Of a stretch of DNA of 39,338 nt, positions 21,327 through 29,571 are shown piece by piece. The DNA is from a virus. Position 1 is the stretch's first letter. Each line of letters starts with the position of its first letter. A model generated the notes under the pieces. That model saw only the letters and a program-made list of their open reading frames with translations. It was not told the DNA's origin and did not search any database. The stretch covers positions 1-39,338 of the IMG/VR virus record IMGVR_UViG_3300010157_000009. One strand, 5' to 3'. A program made the position numbers and the translations under genes.

Positions 21327-21973
21327 AATAGGTGTGCTATAATGTTTAGTGCTAGCATTGTCTTACCGCTTTTTGTTTCGCCACCAATAACTAAGAAGTC
21401 ACCGAGGCGAATGGGTGTAAGGTTATCAAGCTTGTCAAAGCCTGTCTTAATTACTTGAGACTGATCTCCTCCAGTTTCATAAACTTGAAGCCGTTCCATG
21501 ATGATGGACTTGGTATCCATGATGGCAGGAGGATTTAACTCGTTCTGAATCGCATCCACTTGCATCTGGACTTGATTCACCAAGTCATGCGTCTTGGTAT
21601 CAAGTGCATCTATCTTGGACAAGCCTTCCTGCATGACCATCATCAAGGCTCTGCGCTTGGCAGTAGCCTTCACGACATCAAGCAATTGTGGCAACGCGCC
21701 TTCAATCGGCATAAGCGTATAAAGCACGCTCAAGTCCGCAAACTGAGTGGTGGAAATTCGCTCACGAAGGTTCTCAAAAACTATGCGAATATCACAAGGT
21801 ACTGACCTGGACGTTAAGTCTAAGACAACTTCAACCACAGCCTTGCTAAGTGGATCGAATATGTCCGCGACATTGAACCGTTTCTCATCAAGTCGATTCA
21901 AGAACGTGGTTGGGTTGTTGAGCGCAACACTGGCAATGCCACGCTCGGCTTCTGTAGCCGTTGGAACCTGCAT
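21323..21973 (-). CDS. DnaB-like replicative helicase, N-terminal half, 216 aa
   Basis: Residues 1-100 match the DnaB N-terminal domain (TEAERGIASVALNNPTTF, then DIFDPLSKAVVEVVLDL). A linker helix follows, then KTGFDKLDNLTPIRLGDFLV and Walker A GETKSGKT at 198-205. The protein then stops after MLALNIIAHLL, exactly where the next DnaB segment should begin. That missing segment, starting at the SLEM strand, is encoded at 18530-19120. No degraded DnaB sequence follows the stop; instead the stop overlaps the next gene's ATG by 4 bases. The half carries ATP-binding residues but lacks Walker B and the Arg finger, so it should need its partner. Confidence 0.88.
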   Translation of the reverse strand: MQVPTATEAERGIASVALNNPTTFLNRLDEKRFNVADIFDPLSKAVVEVVLDLTSRSVPCDIRIVFENLRERISTTQFADLSVLYTLMPIEGALPQLLDVVKATAKRRALMMVMQEGLSKIDALDTKTHDLVNQVQMQVDAIQNELNPPAIMDTKSIIMERLQVYETGGDQSQVIKTGFDKLDNLTPIRLGDFLVIGGETKSGKTMLALNIIAHLL

Positions 21974-22557
21974 TACCAGCCCTCCTGACTGTCAGTTGAA
22001 GCTGAAAGCAAACTGCCTGTAGTCACAGCCTCCTTCACCTTGTTAAAGTGTGCGTTGCTCTGTGCCCTGCTTAACCAAGCGTTCAAGAACCTACCAGTGC
22101 CTTGGTGCGTCTTGCGCTTCTTTGGGTTCGTAGCAAGCCAAGCCTTGGCAATCGGAAACTCATGCTTGATAAGCTCGATGCCATAAGCGGAGATGAAGTC
22201 CTTGAGGGTCTTGATGGGGACATAATAACAAGTCGTCTGGGTTTCAAACGGCACTTGGCACAAGTCAGCTTCTTGGTCGGGTTTTTCCTCCTCCACTCCC
22301 CTCTCCTTCCTTTCCCCCATACCCCCTATCCTACCTTTCCCCTCTACCTCCTCCTTTTCCCTAGTAGCTTCGACCATATCCATTTTGACATATCGAGCGT
22401 ACTCGGCATCTAGCTCGTCCTGCGTCTTGGAGGGGGTTTCTTGGCACTTGTCATCCTCTCCTTGATAGGAGACAGCAGTCAGTGTCTTTTCTTCCAAAGG
22501 AATCAAGATTTCAGTAACCGTGCCAGAAGCATATGTGACCTTAATCTGGATATTCAT
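21973..22557 (-). CDS. Replication-organiser-like protein, 194 aa
   Basis: The N-terminal half is charged and probably disordered (EATREKEEVEGKGRIGGM to about residue 100). The C-terminal half has LKDFISAYGIELIKHEFPIA and then KAWLATNPKKRKTHQGTGRF, followed by LNAWLSRAQ. The xxWLxxNPxxRKTxxGxxRFLNxWLSRAQ pattern recurs in phage replication-initiation and DnaD-like proteins encoded next to DnaB helicases. It is therefore a likely helicase loader or origin-binding partner. The stop overlaps the start of the DnaB N-half by one base (TAATG). Function is inferred. Confidence 0.6.
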   Translation of the reverse strand: MNIQIKVTYASGTVTEILIPLEEKTLTAVSYQGEDDKCQETPSKTQDELDAEYARYVKMDMVEATREKEEVEGKGRIGGMGERKERGVEEEKPDQEADLCQVPFETQTTCYYVPIKTLKDFISAYGIELIKHEFPIAKAWLATNPKKRKTHQGTGRFLNAWLSRAQSNAHFNKVKEAVTTGSLLSASTDSQEGW

Positions 22558-22922
22558 TTCGATACTCCTTCCACAGCAGCAGCGTTACGGGGACGGTGAC
22601 GAGGGGCTTTATCTCTAGAAAGACGCTTCATGTTGAGCCTTATAAAGGCAATTTTTGGCGTATAACCACACTTGAGCAATGCGTCATACAAGTCATGTAC
22701 GTCAGCAATAACGGTGACACGTTGGCTTATAACATCGTCAAAGTGATGCCATCTCTCATGCTGCAATTTAAGACCAAAAAAGTCCCACCAAATGATGTTG
22801 ATGACTTGATTGCGAATACTTTCGTCAATCTGATTTGTTAACCTTACCCACTCCTCTGGGGTAACAGATTTAAGGCGAAGTATGTGTTCCCTATCTTGTT
22901 TTTCGTTTGGGTTTTTGTTCAC
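22554..22922 (-). CDS. Unknown basic protein with GTG start, 122 aa
   Basis: The frame starts at GTG (22922) after an A-rich leader (AAATAAACAAAAAAC). The protein reads MNKNPNEKQDREHILRLKSV, then TPEEWVRLTNQIDESIRN, with a central aromatic segment (IIWWDFFGLKLQHERWHHFD) and a basic C-terminus (LSRDKAPRHRPRNAAA). A DNA-binding accessory is plausible from charge and position. No family is recognised. It overlaps the replication-organiser gene by 4 bases, and a hairpin-rich leader lies upstream. Confidence 0.6.
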   Translation of the reverse strand: MNKNPNEKQDREHILRLKSVTPEEWVRLTNQIDESIRNQVINIIWWDFFGLKLQHERWHHFDDVISQRVTVIADVHDLYDALLKCGYTPKIAFIRLNMKRLSRDKAPRHRPRNAAAVEGVSK

Positions 22923-23036
22923 GTTTTTTGTTTATTTTATATTAAGTGCGCGTTGTCGAGACGCGCCCCTCGGCTGTGTTTCATGCAGCCCAACAAATGG
23001 CTAGTTGCAGGATCTCCCTGCACACTATGCAGCAAA
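22923..23036 (-). promoter_or_regulatory. Hairpin-rich leader within the replication block
   Basis: This 114-bp gap holds four inverted repeats. They are GCGCGT/ACGCGC at 22948-22966, GGCTG/CAGCC at 22972-22990, TGCAGG/CCTGCA at 23006-23022 and CTGCA/TGCAG at 23018-23032. The last two overlap and cannot form together. An AT-rich segment (TTAATATAAAAT on the minus strand) before the GTG start could be a -10 region. An attenuator, internal promoter or origin is possible. Confidence 0.5.
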
Positions 23037-23363
23037 CTACTTCAGACAATCCATGCCTTCACGGAGCAACTGAAAGAACGTGCCAGCATCCATTGTAACC
23101 TTCCAATGTTTGCGATCTTTCTTGTGAGCAACGATCCAAGCCTTCTTACCTGCATCGCGTTCAGCCTGTTCACAAGCTTTATCGAGGTTGAGTGCTTGAA
23201 CGCACTTAACTTCCATATGCAGATTCTTTAGCTCTTCGCAAATCACATCTGGCGAATCAGTACCTCCAGCGAATTGCTGGCCTCGCCTTGCGGTAAACCC
23301 AGCTTCGCGAAGTTCATCACGCCAGAGACGTTCACCTCTCGCTCCTTTTTGGCGGGAGTTCAT
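23037..23363 (-). CDS. Hjc-like Holliday-junction resolvase / PD-(D/E)XK nuclease, 108 aa
   Basis: From ATG 23363 the protein reads MNSRQKGARGERLWRDELRE, then RGQQFAGGTDSPDVIC and HMEVKCVQ. The catalytic pattern of E11, D39, E51-x-K53 fits archaeal-type Hjc resolvase or VRR-like PD-(D/E)XK nucleases, with the usual RxGxxxE start. It likely resolves recombination or replication branches before packaging. The TTG two codons upstream would overlap the OB-fold gene more; the ATG shares one base with that gene's TAA. Length is normal for single-domain resolvases. Confidence 0.78.
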   Translation of the reverse strand: MNSRQKGARGERLWRDELREAGFTARRGQQFAGGTDSPDVICEELKNLHMEVKCVQALNLDKACEQAERDAGKKAWIVAHKKDRKHWKVTMDAGTFFQLLREGMDCLK

Positions 23364-24028
23364 TACCAACCAATTTCTTCGCTAAGGTCATCAGAGCTTG
23401 ACAAAGGAATCTCATCCTCAACAGGAGGCTTCTCAGGCTTTGCACCGTCAGGGAAACATGCCGAAAGACCTGCCTTGTCTGCGCTGATATACATCGAGGC
23501 GACTGCCGCTTGAAAATGATCATCGCTGATCTTGATCTGGTCACGGATATATCCAGCGGCCTTGATGCACTCCACATAAAGTTGTGCTTGCTGGAACAGA
23601 CGCTTGCGTGCAGCAGATGGATTTGGCGCAACTGAAGCAGTAGTTTGAGACTTGCCAGCAACATACTGAGCCAAAGCAGGGCCAGCACCAGCATCACCTT
23701 CATAGATGCCCGCTTTGTCGGTGATCTTTAACTCGTTTGCATCGCTATGCTTGGAAAACTGAACAGCCAAGCCTTGCAATCCCTTGTTGCCTGCTTGCGA
23801 CTTGATGGTCACGGTTTTGCCCACCAGACCCTGCATATCATCTGGAGTCCAGAATGATGCTCGGATTTCTCCCGTTGCGTCTTTAAGAATGCAAGCCTGC
23901 ACTCTCCATGGGCCGTATTTCCCTTCGCCAGTCTTGGGGGGAAATGCAGCCTTAATCTGCACCTTCATTTCACCGATTACACTGCCATCAGCTAGATTGG
24001 CAATATCCTGAATTTTAGCTACTTTCAT
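23363..24028 (-). CDS. OB-fold ssDNA-binding-like protein, 221 aa
   Basis: The N-terminal domain (KVAKIQDIANLADGSVIGEM, then GKYGPWRVQACILKDATGEI, then RASFWTPDDMQGLVGKTVTI) is a typical OB fold of the RPA/SSB type found in phages. Residues about 120-145 form a linker rich in Gly, Ala and Pro. The C-terminus is acidic and ends PPVEDEIPLSSSDDLSEEIGW, the kind of tail that SSBs use to recruit partners. It opens the replication block and probably coats single strands for the helicase and exonuclease. The start follows a non-SD leader (CTAAGCATAAACAC). Confidence 0.75.
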   Translation of the reverse strand: MKVAKIQDIANLADGSVIGEMKVQIKAAFPPKTGEGKYGPWRVQACILKDATGEIRASFWTPDDMQGLVGKTVTIKSQAGNKGLQGLAVQFSKHSDANELKITDKAGIYEGDAGAGPALAQYVAGKSQTTASVAPNPSAARKRLFQQAQLYVECIKAAGYIRDQIKISDDHFQAAVASMYISADKAGLSACFPDGAKPEKPPVEDEIPLSSSDDLSEEIGW

Positions 24029-24137
24029 GTGTTTATGCTTAGTTGTAGGTTAGCCTTGGGGGAGTGGCATCTGTGCCATTCCCAATCACCAAAGCTGCGC
24101 CAACACTATAACTTTTCGGTTTCCCGTCGAGAAAACT
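24029..24137 (-). promoter_or_regulatory. Spacer with hairpin and possible promoter for the replication block
   Basis: This spacer separates the last internal-virion-region gene from the ssDNA-binding gene. GGGA and TGGCA (24060-24069) pair with TGCCA and TCCC (24074-24083), giving a hairpin of about 10 bp with a 4-nt loop and one G:T position, with no U tract. TATAGT on the minus strand (24105-24110) could be a -10 box; the -35 is weak. A promoter here would separate early replication genes from late genes. Confidence 0.35.
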
Positions 24138-24308
24138 TTACTTCTTTTTTTGGCAACAAGAAGATTTTTTTGCGTGAGCCTCTCTAATTGCTTGTTTTTG
24201 AACTTGATATGCAATTGCCAGGGCTTGCTTTTGTGGCTTACCTGCACCTAGTTCTGCCTTGAGATTTGCCGTAAATGCTTCTGCTGACTTGGAGTGTTTA
24301 AGTGGCAT
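24138..24308 (-). CDS. Small conserved basic phage protein, 56 aa
   Basis: Starting at ATG 24308, one base after the stop of the large internal protein, it reads MPLKHSKSAEAFTANLKAEL and then GAGKPQKQALAIAYQVQKQA. The MPLKxGxSxxxFxxNxxxExxAGKPQKQAxAIA pattern recurs in many podophages as a short basic protein. It ends in a Lys- and Cys-rich tail (KKSSCCQKKK). No function is established; DNA binding in the virion or host is plausible. The longer frame to 24374 is not used because it overlaps the internal protein without a leader. Confidence 0.75.
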   Translation of the reverse strand: MPLKHSKSAEAFTANLKAELGAGKPQKQALAIAYQVQKQAIREAHAKKSSCCQKKK

Positions 24309-24309
24309 A

Positions 24310-27300
24310 TTATCGTCCTGTTTTCTTTTTGGTGATGCTCTTGTTGTAGTCCTTAACAGCCATCTGCCTAGCATCTTCTAGGTTGTCAAAGATCCCAATC
24401 TGTAAGCCTTTGTCGTTAAATGTGCGGAACTTGTTTTTGCTGTTTTGAATCATGTACCCTGTGACTCCATCCTTGAGCAGCTTGCCATTTGCCAACTGAA
24501 CATCCTTGGTATTCAAGCTGTTAAATGGAAGCACGGTAGGCTGTTCAATCATCTGATCCTTTTGCATTACATAGGCTCGGATGAACGACTTGGCGCGTGG
24601 TGATGCGGGATTATTCTGCAACATTTCAACGCCAACGGTACTTGGATTTAACATGGCATCCACAAGCAACTCGGATGCGCGTTGTCCCATGCGCTTGCCA
24701 GTCAAGCCAAGCCACTCTTCTGTAAAGCTTTTTGCGGCATTAAGAACGCGACTATTGGGCCGATTCCTTAACTCTGGCTGACCGTAATATATCCATTGCA
24801 CAAAATCTGTAAATCTTGATTGCTTGTTTTGAATGTATTTTTCAAGGTTTCCCCCACGGGCAATTTTTCCCAGAATTCCTACCAAGTTTCCGTCTAATTC
24901 TTGCTCAATTGCGCGAAGAATAGCTATGTTTTGGGAAGTGATTGGTTCGCCACTTACTGTTCTAAATGGGTTAGTAATGTATTGAACCTGTTGTCTTAAG
25001 ACATCTAGGGCTTTCATTTCATCTGGAGGCAATACAGCTTCCATAACAGACCTAAGCTCGCCACCATTAACTAAAGCAGTATTAAGCTTTCCACTCATTA
25101 CCTGCAACTGATCGTGGCTTAGTGGATCGTCTATATTTAAGCCAGATGTCAATGCCTTAGATCCACGGACAGCTTCTTTGTAATGCTGACGTAGTGCATT
25201 TTGAAATCCAGTTGTAGCCTGCCCCGTTGTATCAGCGGCAGTCATTTTCATAATTTGCTGCGCGACACCAACAGGATCTTTGGATGTCATTATTGTCTGA
25301 ATGGCATTCCTTGGATCTGCGCCAACAAAGGCAGTAAATGCTTTACCAGCTATTTTGTCTTTTTCTGCTCGGTATTGAAGCTGTGCTGTTTCTCTAGCTT
25401 GTTCTTTAACTTGTCTTGCACGTTCAAGTTCAAGTTTGTCTGGTTTGGCTACAGGGACTCCGCGTGCAGCGTCAAGTTGAGCCGTTGCCCTGCCAGACAT
25501 AACTTCAGCATCACGAACTTGATTAATTACATGTTCAAGATCATTCCTGAGCGGAAATGTATCAAGAACCCTAGAGACCTTGTCGCTGTTAATCCACTTT
25601 TCAAGCGATGCGCTAGTGCCTCCACCATGCTGGGCCATGTCATTCATCAACTGCTGAAGGATCATGTCCTGACCGTTGCCATTCAATGCTGCCAGCAGTT
25701 GTTGCGGGCCATTCAGCTTCTGATGTTCAGAGCTTGTAGAGTACAACATTTCAGGCAATCTCAAATCTTTATCTAAAGACTGAGATGCATGCAGCATATT
25801 TCCAACTGTACCGTTCACATACTTTTGTGCGTATTGGTAATATAAATTTTTTGCTGTTTTAATTCCCTGCCAAGTTTTATCAGCTACAGCTAAATCTTTT
25901 TCAATTCCATCTTTAATTTTACCAAGCAATCTTGCTGTGGTATTTTCTTTGGCTAAAACAGCTTGCGAGATTTCTTCTGTAACTGTCTCAAGATCCTTCA
26001 TCATCACCGAGATGCGCTCTTTAGGCAGCACAATTTTGCCCCTCACAATCTTTGGGGCATACTTGTTGATGATGTCCTTAATTACGGGAGGTGCTTCCTT
26101 AAGACTCCCAAGGCTTGTTTTAGATGCAGCTCTTTTTGCTGCTTTATAGGTGTTCTGGTAGTCAGTTCTGGCACTCTTATCAATTGCAGCATAAGCCTGC
26201 TTAACAGGCACATAAGCGGCAGTTTTTAAAGTATCCAGCAAGTTGACTGCTCTTGTGGATGCAGTTGTGCTTGTGCCCCGTTGAGAGTGAATGTCTTCAA
26301 TGGCCTGAGCAAATACACTATTGGCGGAGGTAACTGCGTTTTCTGCGGTTAAGATGCCCTGCTCACGCGCAACATTGAGTGCCTGCGACTGTGCTTCTGC
26401 TTGTGCTATAATGGTGGCAGCTTGCGCGTCACCTTGGCTGATCAAGTTTAATCTTGTCTGCTCGGCAGCAGCGTTAAGAACTTGATGTTGATGCTCAAAA
26501 AATGCGCGTGTAGGCTGCTCATCAATTGTTGTCTGATGACCAGTAATTCGCTCATTAGCAGCAGCAGCAGCAACTTGGTTATCAAACTGGCGTTGCCGCA
26601 TCTTTGCACCTTCTTTGGTATTTTGAAGGGCTTTCTGGAATGAAACGATTGCTTGGTTTTCCAAGTATTCACCCATCATTGGGGCAATACCATTTACGGA
26701 TGCCTGACCATATTTTCCTAATTGAGCAATGGCTTTCTGTTTTTCAGCTTTACCCGAAAGACCACTAAAGCGTTCATCTTGAAATATTTTGTTTGCAGCT
26801 TCAGTTGCAAGCATCTCGGTTCTTGCAAACTTGTCAAACATAGCCTGCCCCAATCTGTTTGGAGTAAGGAAAGCGGCACTACCAGCTCCCCAAGCAAAAC
26901 GCTCTGGATCAAATTTGTCCCCTTGAAAGTAATCTACTGCGGCAGGAAACCCTGCTGTTATGGCACTCGTTGCAATAAAATTACGAACTGCCGTTGGGTT
27001 TAGCTTAAACAACTCTGAATTTAAAGTTGGCTTTAAAGTGGCAAGAGAGGGAAGGATTTCTCCAGCAAGTCGAGCATTTCTTGTGAGTGCCCTATTCTGG
27101 TCAAACGCAAGTTGGGAATTTTCCTCGGAGTTTCGAGGAAAGAACTGCTCTTGCAATGCTGACGCTCCAATCCCCGCTGCTGCGCCTAGTCCAATTGCGC
27201 CAGCAACGGAAGGTGATCCTATTAATGCACCACCAGTTGCAGCAAGGGTCGGCAATACAGAACTCTTGGCTCCACGGTACATAGCGCCAAGTGCAGAGCT

Positions 27301-27822
27301 TTCCATGTCTGACTTGTACTGATCCCACTTTGTCTCAAAGTTCTGAAACTTGTCTGCAAGTTCGCCTTGCTTAAAATCGGGTTTAATCAAACCACCTGCA
27401 ACAGCAGCATCAAAAGCGTCTTTAGCAGAAGCAGCAAACCGCTCGTTATTTGTACCTTGATCAACAACAAGTGTCTCAGGATGAACTCCAGTAATAGATT
27501 TAAAGTCACGGATAAAATCCTGACTCATTTGTGGAGCAGCCATTGGAAGCCCATCATTTGGGTTGCTAGGCTTTATGTTACCAAGAATTGCAGCTATATT
27601 CTGACGATCATCAGAGGAAATCGGCTGTGGAAGGTTCTGTGTGTTCTCCTGTATGGACGACTGTGCAGCCTGCTGCTGACGCGCAAACTCACGCATCACC
27701 TCTTCCTCAGACATTTTTGAATAGTCTGTCTGAACAGGTTGTTCGGCTTGTTTGGCTGCATTCACCTGCTGATCATAAAGTGCCTGAGCTTGTTCAGCAG
27801 TTAAGTTTGAGTAGTCAGGCAT
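24310..27822 (-). CDS. Large internal virion / DNA-ejection protein, 1170 aa
   Basis: The ATG at 27822 (MPDYSNLTAEQAQALYDQQV) is one base after the upstream stop; an ATG 8 codons earlier overlaps that gene. The N-terminal 70 residues are Gln-rich and coiled. Around residues 190-230 a hydrophobic Gly/Ala-rich segment (LAATGGALIGSPSVAGAIGL) could cross a membrane. Long helical regions rich in Ala, Gln and Lys follow to the C-terminus. Size, composition and place after other internal proteins match the large ejection protein of podophages, comparable in role to T7 gp16, which builds the channel for DNA entry. No lysozyme motif is seen in it. Confidence 0.75.
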   Translation of the reverse strand: MPDYSNLTAEQAQALYDQQVNAAKQAEQPVQTDYSKMSEEEVMREFARQQQAAQSSIQENTQNLPQPISSDDRQNIAAILGNIKPSNPNDGLPMAAPQMSQDFIRDFKSITGVHPETLVVDQGTNNERFAASAKDAFDAAVAGGLIKPDFKQGELADKFQNFETKWDQYKSDMESSALGAMYRGAKSSVLPTLAATGGALIGSPSVAGAIGLGAAAGIGASALQEQFFPRNSEENSQLAFDQNRALTRNARLAGEILPSLATLKPTLNSELFKLNPTAVRNFIATSAITAGFPAAVDYFQGDKFDPERFAWGAGSAAFLTPNRLGQAMFDKFARTEMLATEAANKIFQDERFSGLSGKAEKQKAIAQLGKYGQASVNGIAPMMGEYLENQAIVSFQKALQNTKEGAKMRQRQFDNQVAAAAANERITGHQTTIDEQPTRAFFEHQHQVLNAAAEQTRLNLISQGDAQAATIIAQAEAQSQALNVAREQGILTAENAVTSANSVFAQAIEDIHSQRGTSTTASTRAVNLLDTLKTAAYVPVKQAYAAIDKSARTDYQNTYKAAKRAASKTSLGSLKEAPPVIKDIINKYAPKIVRGKIVLPKERISVMMKDLETVTEEISQAVLAKENTTARLLGKIKDGIEKDLAVADKTWQGIKTAKNLYYQYAQKYVNGTVGNMLHASQSLDKDLRLPEMLYSTSSEHQKLNGPQQLLAALNGNGQDMILQQLMNDMAQHGGGTSASLEKWINSDKVSRVLDTFPLRNDLEHVINQVRDAEVMSGRATAQLDAARGVPVAKPDKLELERARQVKEQARETAQLQYRAEKDKIAGKAFTAFVGADPRNAIQTIMTSKDPVGVAQQIMKMTAADTTGQATTGFQNALRQHYKEAVRGSKALTSGLNIDDPLSHDQLQVMSGKLNTALVNGGELRSVMEAVLPPDEMKALDVLRQQVQYITNPFRTVSGEPITSQNIAILRAIEQELDGNLVGILGKIARGGNLEKYIQNKQSRFTDFVQWIYYGQPELRNRPNSRVLNAAKSFTEEWLGLTGKRMGQRASELLVDAMLNPSTVGVEMLQNNPASPRAKSFIRAYVMQKDQMIEQPTVLPFNSLNTKDVQLANGKLLKDGVTGYMIQNSKNKFRTFNDKGLQIGIFDNLEDARQMAVKDYNKSITKKKTGR

Positions 27823-27823
27823 A

Positions 27824-28948
27824 TTATCTAGGAGGAGCAATTCCAAGTTCTTTCATACGCTCAAGCAGAGCTGGATCTACTCCTCTAGGCGCATTCTGTG
27901 ATGGTACTTGAGGTGCTTGAGTTGTTCCAGAAGAAACTGCACTACTGCCACCACCACTTACAGGTGTGCCCAATGGTGCTGTCTGACCGTATGGAATGCT
28001 TGTGCTAGAGGCAGGCTGTGCAGTTGGGGCCGCTTGTTCAGGAAGCCGTTGTGGCATGTTTGCCTGCATTAATTTGGCATGATACGGGCTAGTCCTTTTT
28101 ACAACACGCTCTACATTTCTGCTTGCTGTATCCGCAGCGGCATTATGCAACTCATATGCTATCCTGTAAAAACGAGAAGGATCAGCTTCAATTGCTCCTT
28201 TTGCTAAAGCATTAAGTTGATCTGCTGCGTTATTATATGATTTATTATCTTTTTGATACGTTATTGCCATTCTTTGTATCAAAGTATTAATAGTGCTTTG
28301 TCCTGTTGTATTTTGAATTAAAAGATCTGGAAGACTAAGCAACTCTTGATACCGAGTAGCCTGTTCGCTTGGGCTAACTGCATCTTTCCCCTGTAGGGAG
28401 TTAATGCTTTTCATAATCCCAGTTTTACCAATGTTAGCTGCAAGCGCATTGTCCCCAGAATCAAGGGCAGATTTCATCTTTAGCAACTGATCGTAAAGAT
28501 TGTTTGCCATAGTAACACGTTCCTTGTTGGAGGTGTTTTCTTGTTCAGCACTCTTAAACAAATCTGTATCAACAAAGTCCTGACGTTCCTTTGCTGGCAT
28601 TCTTTCGTTAAGGAGCTTTATGCGTGTATCCGCGCCAGCATCAGTCGGGTTAATCAAAGACAACTGATGGTTAAACTGAATTCTTTTGGCTGCTGCATTA
28701 AAATCATGCTCAATAGCAGGATAAAGCCTTTTTTCATCTGGAATTATCTTGCTCTCATTAGGAATAGCCTCAAATTGTTTCTTCAAATCATCCTCTGCCA
28801 TTTGTTTGGCATTAGCAGCCTGTGCTGCGGCATTTGATCTTGCATTTGCATACTGATCCATTGCTGCTTGTTTGAACTCAAGCAACTTATTTGCCATTTC
28901 TGCATTCTGAGGGTCTTTAAGACCGTAGGTGCTAAAAACCTGTTCCAT
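27824..28948 (-). CDS. Internal virion protein, 374 aa
   Basis: The protein begins MEQVFSTYGLKDPQNAEMAN and is helical and Gln/Ala-rich for about 290 residues (KQAAMDQYANARSNAAAQAA, then NAKQMAEDDLKKQFEAIPNE). The C-terminal 80 residues are disordered, rich in Pro, Ala and Ser (TAQPASSTSIPYGQTAPLGT). This composition and its position between two other internal proteins support a role as an ejection protein delivered with DNA. No enzymatic motif is visible. The start follows the 205-aa gene by 3 nt. Confidence 0.65.
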   Translation of the reverse strand: MEQVFSTYGLKDPQNAEMANKLLEFKQAAMDQYANARSNAAAQAANAKQMAEDDLKKQFEAIPNESKIIPDEKRLYPAIEHDFNAAAKRIQFNHQLSLINPTDAGADTRIKLLNERMPAKERQDFVDTDLFKSAEQENTSNKERVTMANNLYDQLLKMKSALDSGDNALAANIGKTGIMKSINSLQGKDAVSPSEQATRYQELLSLPDLLIQNTTGQSTINTLIQRMAITYQKDNKSYNNAADQLNALAKGAIEADPSRFYRIAYELHNAAADTASRNVERVVKRTSPYHAKLMQANMPQRLPEQAAPTAQPASSTSIPYGQTAPLGTPVSGGGSSAVSSGTTQAPQVPSQNAPRGVDPALLERMKELGIAPPR

Positions 28949-28951
28949 ATA

Positions 28952-29569
28952 TTACCTGTTGTAAATTCCTCCACCCATTTGAGTCCCAATGGTAAACGGA
29001 GTGTCTGAAAATGCTGTATTTTTCTGTATATTAAGCATCGTTGGGCTATTGTAACTACTGAAAAATCCTTGCATTCTTTCACGCTCTGCTTGACCAGCAA
29101 TGCTTGCTGTGTTGCGTTCATTAGCACCACGCTCCGCTTCTATTGTTCTCCAGTTTTCTGCTGCAATACGATTTTCAGCCATATCTTTTTCAAGATTACT
29201 TTTCTGCTGAAACAAGCCTTGTTGCATAGCCATGGGAATAAACGTGGAAAACAAATTGTGCTTTTCCTTTGTTCCAAGATTATCGGCTTGCATCAAAAAC
29301 TGTTGAGCAGTATCGGCATTTAAGCCAAGAGCTTTTTGAGCAACAGGATTCTTGACCAAGTTCTCGTAAGCCTTGTTAGTCTGCTGCATCTCTTTATGCT
29401 TGGCGTAAGCATCTGCAATGCTGGCGATACCTGCGCCAATACCCTTAGCCATGCCTTCGTAGCCAGCAAGCGTACTGTTGGCAATACTTGCTCCAACTTG
29501 AGGCCAACCAGCACCCATCTGAGCCATTGCTGCTGGTGCTTGTCCTGCAAACATTTGTTCTGGTTTCAT
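28952..29569 (-). CDS. Internal virion protein, 205 aa
   Basis: The sequence opens MKPEQMFAGQAPAAMAQMGA and continues with Gly/Ala-rich and helical segments (LAGYEGMAKGIGAGIASIAD, then AYAKHKEMQQTNKAYENL). This small, helical, Met/Ala-rich type of protein is typical of the ejection-protein set in podophages. Its C-terminal end (TQMGGGIYNR) is short and Gly-rich. It lies 2 nt after the 361-aa gene and 3 nt before the 374-aa gene. The role is inferred from location. Confidence 0.65.
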   Translation of the reverse strand: MKPEQMFAGQAPAAMAQMGAGWPQVGASIANSTLAGYEGMAKGIGAGIASIADAYAKHKEMQQTNKAYENLVKNPVAQKALGLNADTAQQFLMQADNLGTKEKHNLFSTFIPMAMQQGLFQQKSNLEKDMAENRIAAENWRTIEAERGANERNTASIAGQAERERMQGFFSSYNSPTMLNIQKNTAFSDTPFTIGTQMGGGIYNR

Positions 29570-29571
29570 AA

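Noticed and set aside
21323-21360. Split intein at the end of the DnaB N-half
   Set aside because: No Cys/Ser-led intein segment follows the break and no intein C-terminus (HN + C/S/T) precedes the C-half; the first half simply stops.
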